36,512 nt of DNA from assembly GCA_955652675.1 (NCBI GenBank), contig CATPBP010000185.1, positions 1 to 36,512 on the forward strand, written 5' to 3'. The translations under genes and the position numbers were made by a program. Within the stretch, counting starts at the first letter, position 1; each line of letters starts with the position of its first letter. Below are positions 15,605 to 28,249 of the stretch, in pieces. The notes beneath the pieces are model-generated. The model was not told the DNA's origin and did not search any database. It saw only the letters and a list, made by a program, of their open reading frames with translations. This DNA is from Candidatus Dormiibacterota bacterium. GTDB lineage: Bacteria > Chloroflexota > Dormibacteria > Dormibacterales > Dormibacteraceae.

Positions 15605-16621
15605 CTAGGCCCAGGCTTCTGACATTCGCTCGCTCGCGTGGCGCGCCACAGCCTGTAAACGGCCGACGGTCTGGCCGTAGTCCATCCTCGTCGGCCCGAC
15701 CACACCGAGCACGCCTTTCAGCCGCCGGGAGGGACCATACGTGGTCAGCACCACCGTACAGGCCCGGAGCTGGCTGGTCTGGTTTTCGGACCCGATGACC
15801 ACCTGCAGATCCGAGCTCCCCACCAGTTCCTGGAGCAGCGCGGCAAGATAGCGCGTCTCCTCCAGCACCTCCAGCACCTGGTGCAGCCGTGAAGCCTCGG
15901 CGAACTCCGGCTGCCTGAGAAGGTTGCGCACGCCGTCGTGCACCACCAGCGTCTCCGTGCCCCGCTCAAAGAGCTCGAGGGCTTCGACGAGCCGGTCCAG
16001 CAGCTCTTTCTCGAGGCCCGGACCCAGCCTCCGCAGCCGGAGACCGAGGGCGTCACGGTCCCTGCCCCCCAGCTCCCGGTTGATCCTGTTGGCCAGCCGG
16101 GAGAGGTCGGCCTGCTGGACCGGCTCGCTGACGGCGAGAACCTGCTGGCGGAGCAGGTTCCCCTCGACCAGCAGGATGATCAGCACCTCGGTCGGCTCCA
16201 GGGAGACCAGGTCGACGTGCTTGAGGCGCGCCTGGGGACCGTGAGGCGAGCTCACGACCGCGGCGTTGTGTGTCACCGCGGCCGTCGTGGTCGCAACCTT
16301 CTCGACCAGGCCCTGTGGATCCGCGGGCGCCGCCCGCATCTCCGCTCCGATGAAGGCGTCGACCTCGACTGGTACCAGCTGAAGGTCCATGAGGAAATCG
16401 ACGAAGTAGCGATAGCCCCGATCGGTCGGGATGCGGCCGGCGGAGGTGTGCGGCTGCACGAGATATCCCAGATCGGCCAGCTCCGAGAGCTCGCTCCTCA
16501 CGGTGGCCGGGCTCAGCTTCACGAAGTAGCGGCTGACCAGCGCCTGCGAGCCCACGGGCAATGCGCTGCTCGTGAACTCGTTGATCACGGCCTTGAGGAT
16601 GTCCTGCTTGCGTTGCTCCAT
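15605..16621 (-). CDS. hrcA: Heat-inducible transcription repressor HrcA
   Basis: 338 residues. HrcA binds CIRCE and represses chaperone genes; GroEL normally keeps it active. The N-terminal winged helix is clear (QDILKAVINEF; SPATVRSELSELADLGYL; HTSAGRIPTDRGYRYFVD), followed by the ligand-like and C-terminal domains with the VVGPTRMDYG box near the end. ATG at 16621 lies only 4 nt from the CIRCE repeat, leaving no usual ribosome-binding site. The CIRCE location indicates autoregulation of hrcA-grpE-dnaJ. Confidence 0.97.
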   Translation of the reverse strand: MEQRKQDILKAVINEFTSSALPVGSQALVSRYFVKLSPATVRSELSELADLGYLVQPHTSAGRIPTDRGYRYFVDFLMDLQLVPVEVDAFIGAEMRAAPADPQGLVEKVATTTAAVTHNAAVVSSPHGPQARLKHVDLVSLEPTEVLIILLVEGNLLRQQVLAVSEPVQQADLSRLANRINRELGGRDRDALGLRLRRLGPGLEKELLDRLVEALELFERGTETLVVHDGVRNLLRQPEFAEASRLHQVLEVLEETRYLAALLQELVGSSDLQVVIGSENQTSQLRACTVVLTTYGPSRRLKGVLGVVGPTRMDYGQTVGRLQAVARHASERMSEAWA

Positions 16622-16625
16622 GGTT

Positions 16626-16652
16626 TTGGCACTCTCACGGGGGGAGTGCCAA
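16626..16652 (-). promoter_or_regulatory. CIRCE operator
   Basis: TTGGCACTC (16626-16634), 9-nt spacer, GAGTGCCAA (16644-16652): a perfect inverted repeat. It differs from the consensus TTAGCACTC-N9-GAGTGCTAA by one symmetric change per arm. It overlaps the 5' untranslated region immediately before hrcA. A TTTAAA at 16657-16662, overlapping the hemW stop, may be the -10. Confidence 0.95.
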
Positions 16653-16657
16653 CAAGT

Positions 16658-17770
16658 TTAAAGGACGGCCAGCGCAACCTGGTTGTGGAGGTCCAGGCCC
16701 CGCCGGGTCGGGCGCACACGGAGGTCAAGCCGCTCCAGCAGTCCGAGCTGCTCGAGTTCTCCGATCTCGGTCTCGAAGCCGGCCGGCGGCTCCAGTCCGG
16801 CGCGGGTCCGCAGGCCCAGCATCAGCCGCTCGGCATCCGCCTGTCGCGCGCCGAGCTCCTCGCGGTCCGCCTCTTCCCGGGCCGCCCGAGCGGCGGCCAT
16901 GTACTCGCGGGGCCGGGCCACGTTCCACCAGCGCCAGGCTCGGTCCCCGTCGGTGGCGTAGGAGTGCGCGCCGGCGCCGGCGCCGTAGACCGGCCGGCAG
17001 GCCCAGTAGGCCGAGTTGTGCTGGGAGCGTCTGCCGGCTCGCGCCCAGCTCGAGACCTCGTAGCGCTCAAAGCCTGAGTCCGCCAGCACCCGGTCGGCCG
17101 CGTCGAGCTGTTCCCAGGCCAGGTCTGGATCGACCTCGGGGACCAGGCCGCGCTCCCGGCGGCGGTGGAGCAGGGTGCCCTCCTCGAACCCCAGGCAGTA
17201 GCAGGAGACGTGCTCGGGCTCCAGGGCCAGAGCCCGGTGGACGGTCTCCAGCCAGGAGGACGTCGTCTGGTAGGGAACGGCGTAGATCAGGTCGAGGCTC
17301 AGGTTGTCGAAGCCGGCGGCCCTCGCCGCCCGCTCCGCCTGCTCCGCCTGCCGGCCGTCGCTGCGGCGCTCCAGCACGGCCAGCGCGCGAGGGTCGAAGC
17401 CCTGCACGCCCAGGCTGAGCCGGTTGACGCCGCCCTCTCGCCAGCTGTCGAGCTTCGCGGCGTCGGTCGAGGCCGGGTTCGCCTCGAGCGTGATCTCGGC
17501 GTTCAGCTCCACCTCGAAGGTGGCCCGGACGTGGGCAAGCATCCTTGCCGCCAGCTCGGCCGGGAGCAGGCTTGGCGTGCCGCCGCCGAAGTAGACGGTG
17601 CGCAGCGGCGCGAACGGCAGCCGGTCCCTGGCCCGCTCCAGCTCCAGCTCCAGCGCCTCCTGGTAGCCCTCCATCAGGCGATCCATGCCGGCGTAGGCAT
17701 TGAAGTCGCAGTAGCCGCACTTGTGCCGGCAGAAGGGCACGTGGACGTAGAGATGGGCGAATGGCCGCAC
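16658..17770 (-). CDS. hemW: HemW-like radical SAM heme chaperone
   Basis: 370 residues, GTG start at 17768-17770. The [4Fe-4S] motif CRHKCGYCDF uses Cys14, Cys18 and Cys21, followed by Phe rather than the extra Cys of true coproporphyrinogen dehydrogenase HemN. That is why HemW is chosen: it binds heme and is thought to deliver it to respiratory enzymes. GGGTPS (SAM binding) and the RLSLGVQGF strand are present, and the C-terminal HemN_C-like domain ends LDLHNQVALAVL. hrcA follows across the CIRCE element; hemW next to hrcA is a common arrangement. Confidence 0.93.
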   Translation of the reverse strand: MRPFAHLYVHVPFCRHKCGYCDFNAYAGMDRLMEGYQEALELELERARDRLPFAPLRTVYFGGGTPSLLPAELAARMLAHVRATFEVELNAEITLEANPASTDAAKLDSWREGGVNRLSLGVQGFDPRALAVLERRSDGRQAEQAERAARAAGFDNLSLDLIYAVPYQTTSSWLETVHRALALEPEHVSCYCLGFEEGTLLHRRRERGLVPEVDPDLAWEQLDAADRVLADSGFERYEVSSWARAGRRSQHNSAYWACRPVYGAGAGAHSYATDGDRAWRWWNVARPREYMAAARAAREEADREELGARQADAERLMLGLRTRAGLEPPAGFETEIGELEQLGLLERLDLRVRPTRRGLDLHNQVALAVL

Positions 17771-17827
17771 CCTCCGACTGTACGGCGGCCGTACCCTTGG
17801 GGACTTGCCGCCCGTAAGAGTTGATGG

Positions 17828-18418
17828 ATGAAGGCTTCCTCAGGCCGGGGCCGGCTGGCGCTGGCCACCCTGCTGCTGCTTCTTGTCGTGGCCGGGGTTG
17901 TCGCCTGGCAGTTCACCCACAGCCAGCCCGGGCCGTCGGTCCAGGGCTCGGAGACTGACAACCAGAGCGGCCGGGCGAAGGTGGCCGCTATGACGAGCGC
18001 CGTCGCAGCGGCCCAGCGCACCGGGCGTCCCCAGCAGGTGTCGGAGACCTTCACTGACGCCGAGCTGAGCTCGCTCGCCAACGACCAGGCGCAGGCCAGG
18101 TCTCTGCCGATCGACCAGATCGCCCTGCACGCGACCGGTCAGGGTGTCATCGACGGCCGAGCGCGGGCCAACGCCGGTGGCCAGCAGGTGCCGGTCACCT
18201 TCCAGCTGGTGCCTCAGGTCCAGAACGACATCCTCGGGCTGCAGGTGCGGCAGATCAGCCTCGCGTCCTTCCCGCTTCCGGGCCCGCTGGCCGACCAGGT
18301 GCTGGAGCAGGTTCGCCAGGCGGTCGACGTCAGGCCCTCCCTGGGCGGCCTTCACCAGCTACGGGTGACGACCGCCGAAGGCAGCCTCACCGTGACCGGG
18401 GTCGCCCAGCCCAGCTGA
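17828..18418 (+). CDS. Membrane-anchored extracytoplasmic protein, LmeA/DUF2993-like
   Basis: 196 residues. An N-terminal transmembrane helix (about 10-27) precedes a linker and a beta-rich domain of about 130 residues. That domain holds FTDAELSSLAND, repeated amphipathic strands and a predicted helix (LADQVLEQVRQAVD). The fold pattern (a secreted domain that tests as lipid-binding in relatives such as mycobacterial LmeA) is a loose resemblance, not a firm assignment. ATG at 17828 is in frame; the ATG at 17824 is not. Divergent from hemW, and its stop lies 2 nt from the convergent zinc-ribbon gene. Confidence 0.7.
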   Translation: MKASSGRGRLALATLLLLLVVAGVVAWQFTHSQPGPSVQGSETDNQSGRAKVAAMTSAVAAAQRTGRPQQVSETFTDAELSSLANDQAQARSLPIDQIALHATGQGVIDGRARANAGGQQVPVTFQLVPQVQNDILGLQVRQISLASFPLPGPLADQVLEQVRQAVDVRPSLGGLHQLRVTTAEGSLTVTGVAQPS

Positions 18419-18420
18419 GG

Positions 18421-18747
18421 TTAGCTTCGGCGGATGTCGTAGCGGGCGCCGCGGGCTTGCTCCAGCGCCTTGCGCAGGTGCTCCACGGCTTCTTCCTGGT
18501 TGGGAACCAGCTCACGGATCCGTTCCGCCATGCGGTCCTCCGTCTTTGCGATCTGGCGGCCGACCGACTCCGCGTTGGCGCCCTTGGCTCGGTACCGCTC
18601 GCGCTTGCGCCAGAGCCGAGCGTGCTCCGCCCGCAGCTCCTCCAGCGCTACCTCCACGCGGCAGTCCAGGCAGCGGCCGTCGCGCACCTGGGAACTTTGC
18701 ACCTGGCGGCCGCAGCGGTGGCAGGGGATCAGGATCGACCCGGTCAT
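18421..18747 (-). CDS. Zinc-ribbon/coiled-coil protein of unknown function
   Basis: 108 residues from ATG at 18747, overlapping the deacylase stop as ATGA. The N-terminus has two CxxC knuckles (CHRC and CLDC, 16 residues between pairs), a small zinc ribbon. It is followed by a long Glu/Arg/Ala-rich helix that probably forms a coiled coil. I do not recognise the family. As the last gene of the lepA-mtaB-HIT-ybaK run, it may have an RNA or ribosome-related role, but that is context only. The frame continues upstream to 18837 inside the deacylase gene without support. Confidence 0.75.
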   Translation of the reverse strand: MTGSILIPCHRCGRQVQSSQVRDGRCLDCRVEVALEELRAEHARLWRKRERYRAKGANAESVGRQIAKTEDRMAERIRELVPNQEEAVEHLRKALEQARGARYDIRRS

Positions 18748-19211
18748 GCCAGTTCCGCCACCTGCGCCCCGCTGAGCTCCACCAGCCGCGCCGGGGTGAT
18801 CGGAAAGACAGAGTCGGGCCGGCCCGCAGCCGCCCACACAACCCCGTAGCGCTCCAAATCTCTGTCCATGAACACGGGCAGCCGGCGCGCGTGCCCGAAG
18901 GGCGGTACTCCGCCGATGGCATAGCCGGTCGCCGAACGGACCTGCTCGGCGTCAGCCTTGGCCGCCCTGCCACCGGCCAGGGCGGCCAGCCTGGCCAGGT
19001 CCAGACGGTTGGCCCCGCTCACCAGGGCGACCACCGCTTCGCCGCCCGCCGTGAAGACCAGCGACTTGACGATCTGGCCCACCTCGCAGCCGATCGCCCT
19101 TGCCGCGTCTTCGGCCGTGCGCGTCCCCTCCGGAAAGCGGCGGACCTCCAGCTCCAGTCCCGCGGACTTGAGCCAGGCCTCGAACCGGCTCGGAGCTAGC
19201 CCGGAGGCCAT
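18744..19211 (-). CDS. YbaK/ProXp-type aminoacyl-tRNA deacylase
   Basis: 155 residues. The YbaK/EbsC family hydrolyses mischarged tRNAs such as Cys-tRNA(Pro) or Ala-tRNA(Pro). The core is seen in IVKSLVF (the conserved Lys of the active site), SGANRLDLARL, and TGYAIGGVPPFGH, the most conserved loop of the family. Which aminoacyl-tRNA it edits cannot be read from sequence. ATG at 19211 overlaps the HIT gene by 16 nt and the zinc-ribbon gene overlaps its end by 4 nt. Confidence 0.92.
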   Translation of the reverse strand: MASGLAPSRFEAWLKSAGLELEVRRFPEGTRTAEDAARAIGCEVGQIVKSLVFTAGGEAVVALVSGANRLDLARLAALAGGRAAKADAEQVRSATGYAIGGVPPFGHARRLPVFMDRDLERYGVVWAAAGRPDSVFPITPARLVELSGAQVAELA

Positions 19212-19534
19212 CTCAAGGGGCGTCCGCCAAGGACGTGGAGGTGGGCGTGGTCGACGGCCTGGCCGGCGTCGGCGCCCACGTTGAAAACGAGCCGGTAGCC
19301 GCTGCCCGCCACGCCCCTGTCCGCCGCGACCGTGTGTGCGGCTTCGAAGAGACGGGGCAGCAGCCCGTCCTGGGTGGCTTCGCGAGCGTCCGCGAGGTGC
19401 TTTCGGGGCACCACGAGCACGTGGACCGGAGCCCGGGGCTCGATGTCCTCGAAGGCGACGACCTGGTCGTCCTCGAAGACCAGCAGCGCCGGGGCTCGGC
19501 CGGCGGCTATCTCGCAGAAGATGCAGTCTGCCAT
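19196..19534 (-). CDS. HIT-family nucleotide hydrolase (HINT type)
   Basis: 112 residues. HINT proteins hydrolyse AMP-linked phosphoramidates, including lysyl-AMP. The His triad is HAHLHVL near the C-terminus, and CIFC near the N-terminus is the usual zinc pair. PRAPVHVLVVPRKH and GYRLVFNVGADAGQ are typical of the family. ATG at 19534 overlaps the mtaB 3' end by 28 nt, so translation is probably coupled. Confidence 0.94.
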   Translation of the reverse strand: MADCIFCEIAAGRAPALLVFEDDQVVAFEDIEPRAPVHVLVVPRKHLADAREATQDGLLPRLFEAAHTVAADRGVAGSGYRLVFNVGADAGQAVDHAHLHVLGGRPLRWPPG

Positions 19535-20723
19535 TCGCCGTCGGAGGTTACATCGGCTGAGGCGCTGAAGCGCGGAGCCGGGTCGATCGACCCCTCCCGA
19601 TATACGACGCGTTCCAGCTGCCCCGCTCGCCGTCCCTGCGGCGGAGCGCTGACCTGGACGTAGTTCTGGCTGACGCCGCGTATCCGGCCGCCGCTCACTC
19701 GATCCCAGATCACGTCCAGCTCCTCACCTTCGAAGCGGGCCCGATAGGCGGCGCCGAGCTGGTGTCCCAGATCGATGGTGCGCCGTGACCGCTCCTTGGC
19801 TTCGGCAATCGGGACCTGACCGGCGTAGCGGGCTGCGGCGGTCCGCGGCCGGGGTGAGAAGCGGAAGACATGGAGATCCATGAATCCTGCCGCCTCGATC
19901 GCCGCGAGCGTGCGCTCGAAGTCCTCATCGCTCTCGCCCGGGAAGCCGACCATGACATCCCCGGTCAGCGCCAGGTCCGGACGGACGGCGCGGGCGCTCG
20001 CCACCGCCCGTTCGAAGGTGGCCAGGTCGTATCGCCGGCGCATCCGGGCCAGCACCTCATCGGAGCCCGATTGCAGCGGCAGATGGAGATGGGGACAGAG
20101 CCGAGGATGCTCGAGCAGCCGGACCAGCCCCTGGTCGATGTGAGAGGGATCGATGGAGGAAAGACGCAGGCGGGCCGGGGCCGCCGCCTCCAGCAGGCGC
20201 TCCAGAAGCGGCCCCAGGCCTCCTCGGTAGGAGCCCAGGTCGATGCCCGTGAGGACGATCTCCTGGTAGCCGGCCTTGGCCGCCGCCCGAGCGCGGTCTT
20301 CCAGATAAGGAAGGACGCGTGAGATCGAACGGCCGCGTGTCTGCCAGACGATGCAGAAGGTGCAGCGGTTGTCGCAGCCGTCCTGCACCTTGAGCACGTA
20401 GCGTGAGCGCCGGACGCCCGCAGGGGGCAGCGCCTCGGTCACGCCCTGGGGAGCCCCTTTCCAGGCGTTGGGGACGAGCAGGTCGGCGCCAAGCCGGTCC
20501 CCAGGATGGGCGTCGACGTAGCAGCCCATCAGGACCAGGGCCGCCTCCGGGTGTTCGCGTCGAGCCCTGGCGGCGGCCTTGCGGGTGTCGCGGTCCGCCG
20601 CGGTGGTCACCGTGCAGGAGTTCACGACGACGTAGTTGTCCGCCGCCGAGAGCAGCGCTGCGAGCTCGTCGGTCTCCGCCGCGTTGGTCCGGCAGCCGAG
20701 GTTCATGAAGATCCCGGACGCCA

Positions 20724-20724
<1 letters not shown>
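19507..20724 (-). CDS. mtaB: tRNA t6A37 methylthiotransferase MtaB
   Basis: 405 residues. MtaB converts t6A37 to ms2t6A in tRNAs reading ANN codons. It has two iron-sulfur clusters: the N-terminal UPF0004 domain supplies Cys11 (GCRTN), Cys37 (NSCTVT) and Cys68 (MGCY); the radical SAM domain has CDNRCTFC (Cys117, Cys121, Cys124). A TRAM-like end (residues about 350-390) follows. MtaB is favoured over MiaB and RimO by GCRTN, IVLTGIDLGSY and overall length. ATG at 20724 overlaps the lepA stop by 1 nt; the frame upstream of it lies inside lepA. Confidence 0.94.
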
Positions 20725-22553
<1,829 letters not shown>

Positions 22554-22556
22554 GCC

Positions 22557-22586
22557 TCGACAGGTGCATACTGCGCCGGATACCAT
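22557..22586 (+). promoter_or_regulatory. Candidate promoter for the transporter operon
   Basis: TCGACA (22557-22562), 18-nt spacer, TACCAT (22581-22586): five and four matches. Downstream, a 6-bp hairpin (GCCGGG at 22599-22604 with CCCGGC at 22618-22623) precedes the ribosome-binding site. I do not recognise a riboswitch class. Confidence 0.25.
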
Positions 22587-22655
22587 GCCGCCACCCGAGC
22601 CGGGAAAACCCAAGCCACCCGGCAAGAGCATGAGATGGGAATCAGGAGGTTCGCA

Positions 22656-23996
22656 TTGATCTCGAACTCCACGCGGCGCACCTGGTGGGCGGGCGCGGCG
22701 GCCGCGATAGCCCTGGTCGCCGCTGCCTGCGGCGGCGGCAGCACGAGCAGCAGCCCCGGCAGCTTCAAGGGGACCATCAGGATCGGCTACAGCGGCGCTC
22801 TGACCGGCCAGTCGCAGCTCTATGGACACGCCATCAGCCAGAGCATCAAGCTCGCGGCCGACGACATCAACTCCAAGGGCGGCATCAACAGCTACAAGGT
22901 GGAGACCGACGTCCTGGACGACGGCACCACAGTCGACAAGGCGGCGGCCAACACGCGCCAGCTGATCCTCCAGGACAACGTGAAGGCGCTGATCGGCTCT
23001 GTCAACTCTGCGCAGTGCCAGGCCGAGAGCCCCATAGCGAAGCAGAACAAGGTGATCACGCTGGACGCGACCTGCAACAGCTACCAGCTGACCACCGAGC
23101 CCGATCTGATCAACCCCTACTGGGTATCGGTCGTGCCCAACACGTACATGGAGGGCACGGCCGCCGGCCAGCTGGCGGCCAAGACCGGAGCCAAGAAGAT
23201 CTTCGTGGTCTCGCCCAAGTACCTGTTCGGCGTCTCTGAGACCAACGCCTTCGTCGCCTCGCTGAAGAAGGCGGCGCCCAGCGCAACCATCGTCAACGCT
23301 CCCGAGACCTGGTACGTACCCTACCCCACCAACCCTCGCTGGGACTCGACCATCAACGCCATCCAGGCCGCTCACCCGGACCTGGTCTACTCCAACATCT
23401 TCGCGGCGGACCAGGTGAACTTCATCACCCAGGCGCTCCAGGTGGACCCGGAGTTCTTCAAGAAGTTCCCGATGACCACGCTCTCCAGCGTTGACGAGCT
23501 CAACACTCTCAAGAGCAAGTACCCGCTGGGTATGCACCTGTACATGCGAGCTCCCTTCTTCGCCCTCACCAACTCCCGCATGACCGACTTCGTGAACCGC
23601 TACCGCGCCAAGTACAGCGAGTACCCCTCCGACTGGGCGGTCATGGACTACGACGCCATGCAGGTGTACGCCCAGGCCGCGAACGCCGCCAAGAGCTTCG
23701 ACTCCGACAAGGTCCGCGACCAGATCGTCGGACACTCCTTCTCCAGCCTGCGCGGCTACAGCTTCAAGATTCGCAAGGAGGATCAGCAGGCCAACGTCGG
23801 CGAGACCATCGGCACCACGGCTGACAGCGGCGGCAAGTACCCCTTCCCGACTCTCAGCGGTTCGACCAACCTGAGAGGCGACGACCTGATCATGCCCACG
23901 GAGCTGGTCAGCGAGCTCAAGGCCGGTAAGTGTGAGAAGAACAACGACCCCACGACCACGGACTTCGCCCTCTGCCCATCCTGGAAGAAGGGCTGA
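22656..23996 (+). CDS. Branched-chain amino acid/amide ABC transporter receptor lipoprotein
   Basis: 446 residues. The start chosen is TTG at 22656, with AGGAGG (22644-22649) six nt before it; an ATG at 22635 would place that ribosome-binding site inside the gene. A signal peptide runs to the lipobox VAAAC, so the mature protein is lipid-anchored at a Cys near residue 24, followed by a Gly/Ser linker. The rest is the Leu/Ile/Val-type periplasmic binding fold ([47 protein letters not shown]). Ligand could be branched-chain amino acids, amides or urea; not determinable here. First gene of a four-gene plus-strand operon. Confidence 0.92.
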   Translation: MISNSTRRTWWAGAAAAIALVAAACGGGSTSSSPGSFKGTIRIGYSGALTGQSQLYGHAISQSIKLAADDINSKGGINSYKVETDVLDDGTTVDKAAANTRQLILQDNVKALIGSVNSAQCQAESPIAKQNKVITLDATCNSYQLTTEPDLINPYWVSVVPNTYMEGTAAGQLAAKTGAKKIFVVSPKYLFGVSETNAFVASLKKAAPSATIVNAPETWYVPYPTNPRWDSTINAIQAAHPDLVYSNIFAADQVNFITQALQVDPEFFKKFPMTTLSSVDELNTLKSKYPLGMHLYMRAPFFALTNSRMTDFVNRYRAKYSEYPSDWAVMDYDAMQVYAQAANAAKSFDSDKVRDQIVGHSFSSLRGYSFKIRKEDQQANVGETIGTTADSGGKYPFPTLSGSTNLRGDDLIMPTELVSELKAGKCEKNNDPTTTDFALCPSWKKG

Positions 23997-24032
23997 GCTT
24001 GCCAGGAAGCCCGACCACCTTGAGGTAGGCGT

Positions 24033-24923
24033 TTGAGTCCCGGACAGCTCCTGCTCTTCGCGGTGGGCGGGCTGGCCACCGCGGCCTACCTGTTCATCGT
24101 GACCGCAGGGCTGTCCCTGGTCTTCGGCGCGCTGCGCATCATCAACATGGCGCACGGCTCGCTCTACATGATCGCCGCCTTCGTGACGGTGGTCGTCGCC
24201 AACCGGCTGGGAGCCAGCTTCGGATTCTGGACCGGGCTGCTTCTGGCTGTGATGCTGACAGGTGTCATCGGCGCGGTGATCGAGATCCTGGTGCTGCGGC
24301 GCATCTACAAGGAGGAGCACCTGGTCCAGCTGCTCGGGACCTACGCCCTGAGCCTGGTGGCAGCCGGCGCCGTCCGCCTCTTCTTCGGGGCCAGCTACCG
24401 GACCGTGCGACCGCCCGACATAGTCAGCGGTTCTCTCAACATCGGCGGCTTCCGCTACTCCGGCTACGCGGTCTTCATGATCGCCTCGGCCGTCCTGATA
24501 GCGATCGGCGTCTATCTGCTGCTCTACCGCACCGCGCTGGGCCGGAACATCCGCGCCGCCGTATCCGACCCGGAGCTGCTGAACGTCTCCGGCGTCAACG
24601 TCTCCCGGCTCTACACCACGGTCTTCGTGATCGGGGCCGGGCTGGCGGCCCTGGGGGGCGCCATCGTGGCCCCCAGCCAGGCCGTGGGGGCGAGCATGGA
24701 CACGGACGTGCTGGTGCTGGCCTTCGCCATAAGCGTGATCGGCGGCCTCGGCAGCATCGTGGGTACCGCGGTGGGAGCGCTGATCGTCGGCGAGGTGATC
24801 TCCTTCGGGCTGAACAACCAGTACACGAACCAGTTCGCGATCGCCTTCGTCTTCATCATCATGGCGGCGGTCCTGACAGTCCGCCCCTGGGGCCTCTTCG
24901 GCCGGCCCGAACAGGAGCTGTGA
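24033..24923 (+). CDS. livH: ABC transporter permease LivH
   Basis: 296 residues, TTG start at 24033 with GAGG about 8 nt upstream. Inner-membrane permease of the LivH class: about eight hydrophobic helices. It includes the family's [20 protein letters not shown] near residue 26 and the C-terminal cytoplasmic coupling loop preceding [19 protein letters not shown]. It forms the channel with the LivM part of the next gene and follows the receptor gene by 36 nt. Confidence 0.94.
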   Translation: MSPGQLLLFAVGGLATAAYLFIVTAGLSLVFGALRIINMAHGSLYMIAAFVTVVVANRLGASFGFWTGLLLAVMLTGVIGAVIEILVLRRIYKEEHLVQLLGTYALSLVAAGAVRLFFGASYRTVRPPDIVSGSLNIGGFRYSGYAVFMIASAVLIAIGVYLLLYRTALGRNIRAAVSDPELLNVSGVNVSRLYTTVFVIGAGLAALGGAIVAPSQAVGASMDTDVLVLAFAISVIGGLGSIVGTAVGALIVGEVISFGLNNQYTNQFAIAFVFIIMAAVLTVRPWGLFGRPEQEL

Positions 24924-24951
24924 GGCAGAGTCATTCGAGGGCAGGTCATTC

Positions 24952-26842
<1,891 letters not shown>

Positions 26843-26850
<8 letters not shown>

Positions 26851-27532
26851 TGTAGCCGGCCTCAACGTCCGCTACGGGAAGAGCCACGTGATCTTCGACC
26901 TGGAGCTGCACGTGGCCGGGGGCGAGCTGCTGGCACTGCTCGGTCGCAACGGCGCCGGCAAGACGACGACCTTGATGGGCATCGTCGGCCTGCTGCCGGG
27001 AGCCAGCGGACGGGTCGAGGTGGCCGGTCGGGACGTGAGCCGCTGGCCGGCTTACCGGCGCGCGCGGTCAGGCATCGCCTACGTGCCTTCTGGCGCCCGC
27101 TGCTTTCCCAACCTCACGGTGGTCGAGAACCTGGAGATCGCCTCGGCCGACGGCGAGGCGGGCTGGAACCGGGAGCGCGTCTTCGAGCTCTTTCCGAAGC
27201 TGGAGGGTCTCCGCGGCAACCTGGCGGGGGGTCTGTCGGGGGGCGAGAGGCAGATGCTGGCCGTGGGGCGCGCTCTGATGAGCAATCCCAAGGTGATGCT
27301 GCTCGACGAGCCGACGGAGGGGCTGGCGCCGGTCGTGGTGCATTCCCTCATCGAGCTGGTCGGACAGCTGAAGCAGACCGGCGTGGCCATCCTGCTCGCC
27401 GAGCAGAACCACCAGATGGCCCTGCGCGTCGCCGACCGCGCCGCCTTCATGGAGAAGGGCATGATCGCCGAGCAGCTCCCCGCCGCCCAGGCCCGCGGCA
27501 GCGAAGTCCTCAACCGAATCCTCGGGATTTAG
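26843..27532 (+). CDS. livF: ABC transporter ATP-binding protein LivF
   Basis: 229 residues, GTG start at 26843 inside the previous stop region (GTGCTTGA). Walker A GRNGAGKTT (about 34-42), signature LSGGE (about 131), Walker B VMLLDEPTEG and LAEQNHQ as H-loop are all intact. It pairs with the LivG half of the fused subunit to drive import. No gene for an amide or amino-acid enzyme follows, so context does not refine the substrate. Confidence 0.95.
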
Positions 27533-27548
27533 ACAAAGAGAAAGAGTT

Positions 27549-27581
27549 CCCTCCCCCGGTCGGGGCCCGGTTGGGGGAGGG
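27549..27581 (-). terminator. Long C/G hairpin between livF and rsmE
   Basis: CCCTCCCCC (27549-27557) pairs with GGGGGAGGG (27573-27581) over a 15-nt loop. In the minus direction a T-rich stretch follows (AACTCTTTCTCTTTG), so it probably ends rsmE transcripts. It may also stop livF reading the other way, without a T-tract. Confidence 0.65.
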
Positions 27582-27586
27582 AGCGG

Positions 27587-28246
27587 CTAGCTTCCGCCCA
27601 GGGCGAGGGTCAGGGCGACCAGGGCTGCGGTGTCGGCGCGCAGGTTTCGGGGGCCCAGGCTGGCGCGGCGCTCGCCGGCAAGCGCCAGCTCGGCCGGCGA
27701 CCAGCCCCCCTCTGGCCCGACGAAGAGCGTGGATGAATCCCCCAGCCCAGGACGCCAGGGTCCTGAGCGATCCAGAAGCAGCGGCGAGGAGGCGGCGGCC
27801 CACGCCTGCGCGAACTGCAGCGGCCCGCGTACCTCGGGCACCACCAGGCGCCCCGCCAGCATCGCGGCCTCCCGGCAGACGGACCCCCACCGGTCGACGC
27901 GCGCGCTCCGCCCGACGCTGCGGTCCGCGGCCAGCAGCAAGAAGGCCGCAGCGCCTGCTTCGGTGCAGCGAGAGAGCACCAGGTCAAGGGCAGGCGCGGG
28001 CAGCATGGCGACCGCCAGGGTGATCCGCCGCTCCGGCTCAGGTCGATGCTCGGCCTCCGCCTCCACCTCACCCACCACCAGCCCGGGTTCCACCGAGCGC
28101 AGCCGCACCGTGAGCAACCTGCCCTCGGGTTCCACCACGGAGATCTGCTCGCCGGGACGAGCCCGGAGCGAGCGGGCCAGGTGGCGGGCGTCGGCGCCCT
28201 CGATCTCTACCCGGCCCCCCTCGCGGCGGCCGAAGAAGTACGGCAA
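27587..28246 (-). CDS. rsmE: 16S rRNA m3U1498 methyltransferase RsmE
   Basis: 219 residues, TTG start at 28246. RsmE is a SPOUT-fold (knotted) enzyme. An N-terminal PUA-like part (ARHLARSLRARPGE) precedes the catalytic domain. That domain has VGPEGGWSPAE and LGPRNLRADTAALVAL, the SAM-binding knot; the usual LGxRILRxETA appears here as LGPRNLRADTA. The signature is otherwise complete. It lies 3 nt after the uracil-DNA glycosylase stop, so the two are one transcript. Confidence 0.92.
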   Translation of the reverse strand: MPYFFGRREGGRVEIEGADARHLARSLRARPGEQISVVEPEGRLLTVRLRSVEPGLVVGEVEAEAEHRPEPERRITLAVAMLPAPALDLVLSRCTEAGAAAFLLLAADRSVGRSARVDRWGSVCREAAMLAGRLVVPEVRGPLQFAQAWAAASSPLLLDRSGPWRPGLGDSSTLFVGPEGGWSPAELALAGERRASLGPRNLRADTAALVALTLALGGS

Positions 28247-28249
28247 GAC

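Noticed and set aside
16658-17770. HemN (coproporphyrinogen dehydrogenase) for the radical SAM gene
   Set aside because: The motif is CxxxCxxCDF without the extra Cys of HemN, the N-terminus is short, and the hrcA neighbourhood is that of HemW.
22587-22655. Riboswitch in the leader of the transporter operon
   Set aside because: Only one 6-bp hairpin is visible; it does not match the cores of glycine, c-di-GMP, ZTP, glutamine or SAM classes that I compared.
22554-24320. N-terminal extension of the lepA frame
   Set aside because: Antisense to the receptor and livH genes; LepA begins normally at the GTG at 22553.
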